Assembly: GCA_015232465.1 (NCBI GenBank)
Contig: JADFZO010000008.1
Coordinates: 1 to 60,043, forward strand
Origin: Desulfamplus sp.
GTDB lineage: Bacteria > Desulfobacterota > Desulfobacteria > Desulfobacterales > Desulfobacteraceae
DNA length: 60,043 nucleotides
Direction of reading: 5' to 3'
The notes beneath the pieces were generated by a model that saw nothing but the letters and a program-made list of their open reading frames with translations, made no database searches and had not been told where the DNA came from. Positions 52,660-60,043 of the stretch are shown in pieces. The position numbers and the translations under genes are program-made. Every line of letters begins with the position of its first letter. Position 1 is the first letter of the stretch.

Positions 52660-54420
52660 TCATGGAGTATAAAGAGTTACTAAACACCTTGTATCTTGAT
52701 TGCCAAGACTCTTTAATTGATGCGGAGTTTCAGAGTTAAACTTTATTGACTCTCCAGCTACAAGCTCATGCACCTTTCCATCAAGCATCAACTCAAGATT
52801 TCCCTCCATCACATATATAAACTCCTCACCTTCATGGCGATAGGCAACTGGTTTGTGCTTTTTGTTAGATTCGATAGTTACCATAAAGACTCTCAAATGT
52901 TCATTTTCAGCACTTGGAGTTAGGTTTTGGTAGTAGTAGTTGCCTGTTCTGCGGGTGTACTCTTTTGCCCTATTGCCTGATAGAGAAGCACGCTCCCCAT
53001 CATTAAGAAAGGTATCTGGATCAATTCCAAAAACTTCAGATAACTTAATCATAAAACCTACAGATGGAGTTGTGCGATTATTTTCAAGCTCTTCAATAAA
53101 CTCAGGGTTTTTACCAGTTCGTTTTGCAAGCTCCTCATGGGTTAGTTGATGAGCTTTTCTCATCTGCATCAATTTTGATCCAAAATCTGCACCGCTCTCA
53201 ACTCTATCATCGTTAAAAGATGAATCTTTGCCAATTTGTCCATTAACTCCTGAAATTGTATTTGCAAGTGAACGCATGGCAATCTGTTGGAGTTTCTCAG
53301 TAAGTACTGGCACAAAAAGCGAGGCATCTTCAACAACGCCAATATCTGCAATCCTAAATATTGGGGCATTAGAATCTTTATTGATAGCAACAATTCTCTT
53401 TGCCTCTGTGATTCCAGCAGTGTATTGAACAGCCCCAGATGTTCCAACTGAAATCAAAAGCTCTGGACGCACACTCTTTCCAGTCTGCCCAATCAGATGT
53501 TCATCATCTGTCCAGTGCCAAATAACTGGTGGTCTTGTTGCACCAATCTGAGCACCAAGTGCAGCAGCAAGTCTTCTTAAATTTCTAAACCCTTCAACAT
53601 TTCCAACTCCTGCACCTCCAACAACAACCTTATTTGCACTCTCAAGGCTCTGCTCTTTTAAGCTATCTTTTTTTAAAGATATTCGTCTAATCGCATTTTT
53701 AGAAGCTGAGGAGTCAATCTCAATAAAAATGGTCTTGACCCTATTTTCAACATCTAAATCAGAATCAAAATCAGATAGAGCTGTTTTATCAGCAAGCTCT
53801 TTTTTAAAAGCATTTGGCTGAACAGTGATAAATCCAGTTTTTAAGGGATCAGAAAATCCAAGTTCAGCCATAATCTCTCCCCCGTGAGATGGGCATACAG
53901 CAATAATTTCACTATTTTTATATTTTAGCTGCTGGCAATCTGCGATCATTCCAGCTTCACAGAGAACAGCACATCTTGCAGATATTTCACGCAACAGATC
54001 ATTGAGCGGAAATAGAAAAGCTGCTGGATTCTGCTCTTTTACAACATCAGCAAGGGCTTTTGCTACAGTTGATGGCAGAAGATATCTCTTCTGATTTGAG
54101 CCATCTTTAAAATCTAAATTTATATTAACCACACTATCTGCCCCAAACTCAAACGCCTCTTTTATAGCCATCTCTTTTGGTATGGTCTCATCGCTATTTT
54201 CTCTAATTTTACCATTTAGACTAACAATCACAAAAACCCTTTTTGATGAGATAGCGTTGGCAAGCTCTTTAGCACCGCAAAGCACATTAAGGCTTGTATC
54301 AAAAAGCAGGTGATCTCTTAAATCGCCATATATCCAAACATCTCTGCCAAATAGTTGTGATTCAACAGGCTCTTTGATTTTACCTGTTATTGCTTCTGTT
54401 TGCTGTAATTTTTCAGCCAT
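52660..54420 (-). CDS. etfA: ETF alpha subunit fused to XRE helix-turn-helix and cupin domains
   Basis: A 586-residue fusion. Residues 1 to about 395 are EtfA: an N-terminal domain, then the FAD domain with VVVGGAGVGNVEGFRNLRRL, R296 in GATRPPV, GQTGKSV and SVGTSGAVQYTAG. The usual flavin-contacting His of the GAIQH motif is Tyr (Y333). About 415-475 is an XRE helix-turn-helix (MRKAHQLTHEELAKRTGKN). About 505-586 is a cupin with H529, E533 and H567 as likely metal ligands (RHEGEEFIYVMEG). XRE-cupin proteins are transcription regulators, so this joins an electron-transfer subunit to a DNA-binding sensor. It follows etfB by 3 bases. No acyl-CoA dehydrogenase is adjacent. Confidence 0.88.
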   Translation of the reverse strand: MAEKLQQTEAITGKIKEPVESQLFGRDVWIYGDLRDHLLFDTSLNVLCGAKELANAISSKRVFVIVSLNGKIRENSDETIPKEMAIKEAFEFGADSVVNINLDFKDGSNQKRYLLPSTVAKALADVVKEQNPAAFLFPLNDLLREISARCAVLCEAGMIADCQQLKYKNSEIIAVCPSHGGEIMAELGFSDPLKTGFITVQPNAFKKELADKTALSDFDSDLDVENRVKTIFIEIDSSASKNAIRRISLKKDSLKEQSLESANKVVVGGAGVGNVEGFRNLRRLAAALGAQIGATRPPVIWHWTDDEHLIGQTGKSVRPELLISVGTSGAVQYTAGITEAKRIVAINKDSNAPIFRIADIGVVEDASLFVPVLTEKLQQIAMRSLANTISGVNGQIGKDSSFNDDRVESGADFGSKLMQMRKAHQLTHEELAKRTGKNPEFIEELENNRTTPSVGFMIKLSEVFGIDPDTFLNDGERASLSGNRAKEYTRRTGNYYYQNLTPSAENEHLRVFMVTIESNKKHKPVAYRHEGEEFIYVMEGNLELMLDGKVHELVAGESIKFNSETPHQLKSLGNQDTRCLVTLYTP

Positions 54421-54423
54421 ATT

Positions 54424-55236
54424 TTACCCCACAAATCCTGCTTCTGATAACTGCTTTGCCACCTGTTCAGCCTTTTGCTCTGGCGTGCCTTCAATGAACA
54501 GGCATCTTTTTACCCGCTTTTCTCTATTCCATGCCACAATTTTTGTTGGCGATGCAATAACTCCAGTCTCTTCTGGCAAAAGTCCAAGTGATAAATTATC
54601 CCAAATTTCAATCTCTTTATTGCTAAATGCACTCTCAATCCCATGAAGCGATGTAAAGTCGCTCTCCCCAAACGCAGAGCTTACACTAAAACTTACGCCT
54701 GTTTGATGAGCCTCTACCTCAAACTTTTCAACGTATCCATCTGATTTACGTTCAGCAATCCAATATTTAAGCCCCTCTTGGTAGGTCTCTTTTTTATTAA
54801 AGGTGAGAGAGTGGATATTTCCAATAAATGGAATATCGAGCATCTGCGATGTTTGTGGTCCAACATGACCTGTGTCGCTGTCTGCGGAGCGAGTGCCAAA
54901 CAGAACAATATCAAATGGTTGCAATCTTTTTAAAGCTCTTGAAAGCACTTTGGCTGTTATGTATGTATCTGACTCTTTTAAAGCTGGATCGCAGATCAAA
55001 ATAGCTCTATTTGCACCTATTGAAATAGCCTGATAAAGCCCAAAAGTTGCGGGCTTTGGTCCCATGCTCAATACTGTTAAAGTTCCTTCTGTCTGCTCTT
55101 TTATAAGATCAAGAGCCATTTCAATAGCTGGTCTATCAAAAGGGTTTAGCTCCATATTTTCTGCACTGTTTCTATCGCCCCCTGGCACCATATTATTTAG
55201 CACCGATTTTACACAGACAATTATGTTGAGTTTCAT
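54424..55236 (-). CDS. etfB: Electron transfer flavoprotein beta subunit
   Basis: A 270-residue EtfB. It opens MKLNIIVCVKSV with the following NPFDRPAIEMALDL, and has the AMP/FAD-contacting LFGTRSADSDTGHVGPQTS and late KAEQVAKQLSEAGFVG. It would pair with the adjacent EtfA fusion to form a heterodimer with one FAD (and AMP or a second FAD). The signature does not settle whether it is a bifurcating type. It is first in the pair and its 5' side faces cas1 across 138 bases. Confidence 0.92.
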   Translation of the reverse strand: MKLNIIVCVKSVLNNMVPGGDRNSAENMELNPFDRPAIEMALDLIKEQTEGTLTVLSMGPKPATFGLYQAISIGANRAILICDPALKESDTYITAKVLSRALKRLQPFDIVLFGTRSADSDTGHVGPQTSQMLDIPFIGNIHSLTFNKKETYQEGLKYWIAERKSDGYVEKFEVEAHQTGVSFSVSSAFGESDFTSLHGIESAFSNKEIEIWDNLSLGLLPEETGVIASPTKIVAWNREKRVKRCLFIEGTPEQKAEQVAKQLSEAGFVG

Positions 55237-55272
55237 TTAATTTTTTACCTTTAATATACTTAAATAATTTTG

Positions 55273-55315
55273 TATAGCTATATCAACCATTATAAGTTGA
55301 ATTTTGTATTATAAT
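55273..55315 (+). promoter_or_regulatory. Possible control region upstream of cas1
   Basis: A perfect palindrome TATAGCTATA (55273-55282) and a consensus -10 TATAAT (55310-55315) lie in the 138-base gap between etfB and cas1. No good -35 is spaced 17 bases away. AGGAGG precedes the cas1 ATG. Confidence 0.25.
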
Positions 55316-55374
55316 CATAAATGGAATTTTTCAAAAAGAACTTTTTACAAATTAAATATTTATAGGAGGGTTTT

Positions 55375-56349
55375 ATGGAACAGCTAACTGATTTAAAAGC
55401 AATTTTACACTCAAAGCGTGCAAATATCTACTATTTAGAAAAGTGCAGAGTCATGGTTAAAGATGGGCGGGTTGTCTATCTTACTGAAGATAAAAATCAG
55501 AGTAACTATTGGAATATTCCAATTGCAAACACAACTGTTATTATTTTATCTACTGGCACTTCAATTACACAGGCAGCAGTCAGAAGTCTTGCATCTGCTG
55601 GTGTTCTTATTGGATTTAGTGGAACTGGCGGCACTCCTCTTTTTGCTGGTGCTGAAGTTGAGTGGTTATCACCTCAAAGCGAATACCGCCCGACTGAGTA
55701 TGTCCAAGGTTGGTTATCTTTTTGGTTTGATGATGCAAAAAGGCTTGATGCTGCCAAAGAGTTTCAAAAAGCACGGCTCTCTTACATAGAAAAGGTTTGG
55801 TCAAGTGATAAAAAATTACAAGATTACAGCTTTTATGTTGATGATAGAGATATTTCAGATGCTTTAAATATAGATCGTAAAATTGAGAAAGCCCAAACAG
55901 TTACAGACCTTTTAAATATTGAGGCAAATCTTGCAAAACAGCTTTATAAAATTGCTGCAATTCGCACAAAACTTGGCGATTTTTCGCGTAACCATTCAAT
56001 AGATGAAAAGGTTTTAACCTCCTCACTTTCTGATACAGCAAACTCGTTTCTCAATCATGGAAATTATCTTGCCTATGGGTTAGCTGCCACAAATTTATGG
56101 GTGCTTGGGATTCCTCACGGCTTTGCTGTTATGCACGGAAAGACGAGGCGTGGTGCATTGGTTTTTGATGTTGCTGATCTTGTTAAAGATGCGTTGATCC
56201 TGCCTTTAGCCTTTATTTGTGCAAAAGAGGGGCTTAATGAGACCCAATTTCGTGAAGAGGCTATATTACAATTCACAAAACATAAAGCACTTGATTTTAT
56301 GTTTGATGAGGTAAAAAGGGTAGCTTTGCTTGAACATACAAAGCTATAA
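55375..56349 (+). CDS. cas1: CRISPR-associated Cas1, type I-F
   Basis: A 324-residue integrase for spacer acquisition. The active-site residues read as E183, H254 (in GFAVMHGKTRRG), D265 and D268 (LVFDVADLV). His and both Asp fall at the same numbers as in the Pseudomonas type I-F enzyme. The opening SKRANIYYLEKCRVMVKDG is typical of I-F. It starts an operon with cas2-3 and csy1. AGGAGGG lies before the ATG. No CRISPR array lies between it and the etf genes. Confidence 0.95.
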   Translation: MEQLTDLKAILHSKRANIYYLEKCRVMVKDGRVVYLTEDKNQSNYWNIPIANTTVIILSTGTSITQAAVRSLASAGVLIGFSGTGGTPLFAGAEVEWLSPQSEYRPTEYVQGWLSFWFDDAKRLDAAKEFQKARLSYIEKVWSSDKKLQDYSFYVDDRDISDALNIDRKIEKAQTVTDLLNIEANLAKQLYKIAAIRTKLGDFSRNHSIDEKVLTSSLSDTANSFLNHGNYLAYGLAATNLWVLGIPHGFAVMHGKTRRGALVFDVADLVKDALILPLAFICAKEGLNETQFREEAILQFTKHKALDFMFDEVKRVALLEHTKL

Positions 56350-56366
56350 ATAAGGAGGATACAAAT

Positions 56367-59300
56367 ATGATAGTCATATTTATTTCAGAGTGTGAAAAAA
56401 CGCCCTTAAAAAGACAAGACAGGTGCTTGATTCTTTTGCCAATCGCATAGGTCATAAAACTTGGAAAACAGTAATCACAAACGAAGGGCTTAAAGCTGTT
56501 AAAAAACTTCTTAGTAAAACAGCATCAAAAAGCAGTGCTATTGCCTGCCACTGGATACGAAGCCATACGCAAACTGAACTTGTCTGGATAGTTGGCAACC
56601 GCTCAAAATTTAATTCTCAAGGTGTTGTTCCTGTCAATTTTACCTTGAAAAATATAATGAACACCCAATGGGAAAATGATTGGCACTATCTGCCGCTCAT
56701 AAAATCTTTGTCTGCTCTTGCTGGGCTATTCCACGATTTTGGTAAATCATCACTCTATTTTCAGGAAAAGCTAAAAAACGCTACTGATTCGACCAAAGCA
56801 GCTAAAATTTTAGGCGATCCATTACGCCATGAGTGGATATCCTGCCAGCTTTTAGATTCAATAGAGAGTCCATTATCCAATATGCCTGATGCTGCTGTTT
56901 TGATTAAATGGCTTATATTGTCTCACCACAAATTGCCATCTCTTAACAATAAAGATGATTTAAATAAAATGCTAAATCGTTCGTCAGAATCTTTACCACA
57001 AATCCTATCCATGATCACAAAAGAGTGGGGATATGAAAATCTGCAAGATGGAGATAAAAAATATAATGCAAATCTTAAAAAGTGTTTTGAGTTTCCTGAA
57101 AAATTGCCCAATCAATCTGAGCAGTGGCAAAAGCAGATAAAAAAATGGTCATCAAAGATGGTTGATTGCCTGCCTCTGCTTGAAAAATCTATGAAAGATG
57201 GCTCATTTCGCCTTATTTTACACTATTCAAGGCTCTGTTTAATGGTTGGAGATCACTACTACTCTTCTCAAGATAGGGATCCAAAGTGGCAAAGCAGCGT
57301 GAATCTATTTGCTAACACAGCCAAAAACCAATCTACAAATAGACCGATATTAAAACAAAAACTTGACGAACATCTTGTTGGTGTTGCGAAAAATGCGTTA
57401 AATATTGCCCATCTTCTTCCTGCTTTTGAAAATCAGTTGCCTTTTGTTGAAGATGCAAAAGAGTTGAGAAAAAAAAGCCCATCTAACTCTAAATACATTT
57501 GGCAAGATAAAGCAGTTAATAAGATAAAAATTTGGCAAGAAGAGAGTGCAGTAACTCACACATCAAAAATTCAAGATGTAGAAACCGCATCATCAACGCT
57601 TCACCAATCAACAAACAGATACGGTTTTTTTGCTGTCAACATGGCAAGCACAGGATGCGGCAAAACCCTTGCAAACGCAAAAATCATGCAGGCTCTTTCA
57701 GATGGTGGAATTAGCCTACGCTACACTTTAGCACTTGGATTAAGGACTTTAACTCTGCAAACAGGGGACGAATATCGCGAGCGTATCCATCTTGACGAGA
57801 CTGAGCTTGCAGTTGTTATTGGTTCAAAAGCTGTAAAAGAGCTGCATGAATATAATAAAGCGTCTGAAAACAAAATCAGAGAGTTAGAGCACAATGGGCA
57901 AAATTCTAATGGCTTTGATGAGATTGACTATGAGCAATCAGGTTCAGAGTCAATGGAAAATCTCTTAGATGAAGATGTCTATTATGAGTGCAGTATCCCT
58001 GAAACTAATTTGACCACAATTTTAAGATCAGAAAATGAGAAAAAGTTTCTCTATGCCCCTGTTTTAGTCTGCACAATAGACCATCTTATGTCAGCAACTG
58101 AAACCAAACGGGGCGGGCGTTATATGTTGCCAGCGTTAAGGCTTTTATCTTCTGATCTTGTGATAGATGAGGTTGATGACTTTAACGGCAATGACCTTAT
58201 TGCAATAGGCAGACTTATCCATCTTGCTGGAATGTCTGGCTCTAAGGTTATGATCTCCTCTGCCACTATTCCGCCTGATTTAGCAGAAGGATATTTTAAT
58301 GCCTATCGTGAAGGGTGGGAACTTTACAGCAAAACGCGTGATGCTAAACAATCAATCGGCTGCTGCTGGATTGATGAATTTACGACTAAAGTTGAATCAG
58401 TTACTAAAAATCTTGATTATCAACAATGCCATCAGGCTTTTATAAGTAAACGGATAGAAAAACTGAAACATCAGCCAGTAAAACGAAGAGCAAATATTGT
58501 TGAGTGTCAAGATATTATTGCTGATTTTTCAAATAGTTCTGAGACCTCAAAGATAGAGCTTACCTATGAGCAGGCATATTTTGAAAAGATTAAACAGGCA
58601 ATTATTGAAAAACATCTCAACCACAACACCAAATACAATAATCAAAAAATATCTTTTGGGGTGGTAAGAGTTGCACACATAAAAACCTGTATCAACCTTG
58701 CTAAACATCTTGTTGAATCTGAATGGGAAGAGAATTTTGACCCTAAAATAATGACCTACCATAGCCGTCAAGTGCTGCTGCTCAGAAGTGAGCAAGAAAA
58801 GCATCTTGACCAAGTTTTAAAGCGTAAAGAGAGAGAAGGCGAAGAGCCAGCAGCCTTTAAAAATAGGATTATTTCCAACCACATAAAAAATAGCGGTGCT
58901 AAGAACATAATTTTTATTTTAGTTGCAACACCAGTTGAAGAGGTTGGGCGAGATCACGATTTTGATTGGGCAGTTGTTGAACCATCATCATACCGCTCAA
59001 TAATTCAATTAGCAGGAAGAGTTATGCGTCATAGAGATCAAACTCTATTTGATATTAACAATAACCCTAAAGAGCCAAACATAGCCTTGATACAGTTTAA
59101 TCTAAAAGCTCTTGAGTATGGTGTTAAAAATATTCAAGGCAATGCTGCATATTGCAACCCTGGATACGAAGGCTTAATTCAAGAGGGAGGAAGCAGATTT
59201 AACCTGATTACCCATGATTTAAGGCAGTTATTAGATGAAAAAGTTATAAATCAAAAAATTGATGCTGTGCCTCGAATTGAGCGTAATAAAGATTTGAAAG

Positions 59301-59839
59301 AGCTTAAATTGATGGCTGACAAAAGATTAGCAGATTTAGAGCATTATGTTATGCACAATCTTTTGACCATGTATGACAGAGTTGGTCCTGAATCAATGCA
59401 AGGGTGGCTGACTCAACACTGGTGGCTGACTGCTCTTCCTCAATCTTTGACTAAATTTAGGCAGAGCAGACCTGAAATAAAGCTGCATTTAGTTTATGAA
59501 GAAGACTATGACAATTTATATTATGGTAAATCTTTTGATGGTGCTAAACCCCAATTTATGGAGAAAAACAGCAAAGGAAAACTTGTACCAGTTGGAAAAA
59601 TATATAAAATTGAGCATAAAACTATTGATCAAATTATAGATCAAAATTATAAAAATAGATTATGGTTAAAAACAGATTATTTATCCCTTTTAGAATCTAT
59701 TGAACATGAAAGAGGTATTCCAATCAGAACAGCATCAATCAAATATGGTGAGATAAGTTTTCCAGATCATAGTTCTGATAATAGGCAAAAAAAGTATGAG
59801 TATTCAGATCAGTTTGGGCTGCAAGAGGTTAAAGATTAA
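56367..59839 (+). CDS. cas3: Type I-F Cas2-Cas3 fusion, frameshifted near the N-terminus
   Basis: ATG 56367 follows TAAGGAGG and reads MIVIFISECEK, the start of the I-F Cas2 domain. That frame meets TAG at 56448-56450. At the A6 run (56395-56400) a -1 shift joins it to the long frame (NALKKTRQVLDSFANRIGHK), giving about 1157 residues. The Cas2 domain covers about 1-90. Then comes an HD nuclease domain with LAGLFHDFGKSS, a Cas3 helicase with Walker A STGCGKT, the DEVDDF box, and a C-terminal Cas3 region. Without the shift, an in-frame GTG at 56423 could start a product lacking about 19 residues including the first Cas2 strand. One missing A (sequencing, mutation or slippage) would explain it. 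Downstream lies csy1. Confidence 0.9.
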
Positions 59840-59859
59840 TTTTTTAAGGAGAGACGATT

Positions 59860-60043
59860 TTGGACAGAGAGATAAAAGAGTTTTTTGAAGAGCGAAAAGA
59901 GGCGTGGCTAAAGTCAAAAATTAAAAGCAACACACCGCCAGATGAAGAGCAGAAAATAAGAGAGCAGTGTGAAGAGAAATTTTACCTTGATAATTGGCTG
60001 CTTGATGCTGCAAAGCGGGCGGATCAACTATTTATATCAACTC
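59860..60043 (+). CDS. csy1: Csy1 (Cas8f) of type I-F, N-terminal part cut by window end
   Basis: An open frame from TTG 59860 (AAGGAG eight bases upstream) runs to the window end with 61 complete codons. It contains WLLDAAKRADQLFIST, the segment preceding the conserved threonine/histidine region in Csy1. Its position right after cas2-3 fits the I-F order cas1-cas3-csy1-csy2-csy3-cas6f. The rest lies outside. Confidence 0.85.
   Translation, partial: MDREIKEFFEERKEAWLKSKIKSNTPPDEEQKIREQCEEKFYLDNWLLDAAKRADQLFIST

Noticed and set aside
55463-55789. 108-codon frame inside cas1
   Set aside because: Leucine-rich shadow of cas1 in another frame with no ribosome site.
56395-56401. Canonical tandem-slippage heptamer (A AAA AAC) in cas2-3
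   Set aside because: The heptamer is phased with the downstream cas3 frame, not with the incoming frame; only a single-tRNA AAA slip or polymerase slippage would fit, so a classical programmed -1 site is not claimed.
1-60043. CRISPR arrays, tRNA and rRNA genes
   Set aside because: No regularly spaced 28-30-base repeats and no tRNA-like T-arm plus acceptor patterns were seen in intergenic regions; all are short and A+T-rich.

Overview
The window (about 36-38% G+C by eye) reads as chromosome of a Gram-negative, probably sulfate-reducing-type bacterium of the Desulfobacterota, most likely Desulfobacterales. The reasons are lipid A/Kdo export and transfer genes, a complete Mla outer-membrane lipid system, a spirochaete/planctomycete/delta-type elongation factor G, a giant CoA-dehydratase activase, DsrE-type sulfur chemistry, ETF genes, and a YicC-RemA-Gmk block. 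No rRNA or marker gene fixes the taxon, so this is inference. Genes are dense and no gene-free stretch exceeds about 230 bases. TTG/GTG starts are frequent. I found no tRNA, rRNA or CRISPR array.

Layout. 1-569: decayed IS630-family transposase, abutting the end of rlmB. 578-7827 (minus): operon msbA, a Trm112-like small protein, DUF4416, yicC, remA, gmk, an AI-2E-type permease, a Uma2 nuclease and rlmB. 7888-16210 (plus): waaA, an RlmL-like methyltransferase, a secreted chalcone-isomerase-fold protein, then a complete branched-chain amino-acid ABC transporter livJ-HMGF with its own promoter and an intercistronic hairpin. 16261-19063 (minus): fusA and a small RecA-like ATPase. 19188-24618 (plus): rsmG, murA, comEC and an unknown membrane protein. 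24593-29113 (minus): a 1506-residue double activase/dehydratase protein. 29291-32861 (plus): mlaE-F-D-C-A. 32952-37394 (plus): fmdB, hemC, two unknown small genes, cobA-hemD fusion and a methyltransferase. 37410-38392 (minus): trmN6-like and dciA-like genes. 38536-39804: a four-domain S1 protein. 39911-40633 (minus): an SH3/coiled-coil membrane protein. 40756-43200 (plus): class II aldolase, a diadenylate-cyclase-like protein and a His-rich protein. 43202-44134 (minus): EamA exporter. 44362-48083 (plus): DsrE protein, CoA-disulfide-reductase/rhodanese, nitroreductase and HDOD protein. 48124-55236 (minus): epimerase, yeaH, prkA and an etfB/etfA pair. 55375-60043 (plus): type I-F cas1, cas2-3 and the start of csy1, cut by the window end.

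Most distinctive points: (i) the EtfA-like protein carries a C-terminal XRE helix-turn-helix plus cupin, so an electron-transfer flavoprotein subunit is joined to a regulator; (ii) a DAC (DisA_N-like) protein keeps the DGA motif but has RYN where RHR is expected, and sits with an aldolase behind a promoter that would give an almost leaderless mRNA; (iii) cas2-3 is split by a -1 shift at an A6 tract after about eleven codons; (iv) two unrecognised small genes interrupt a heme/siroheme operon; (v) the HDOD gene appears to start at CTG.
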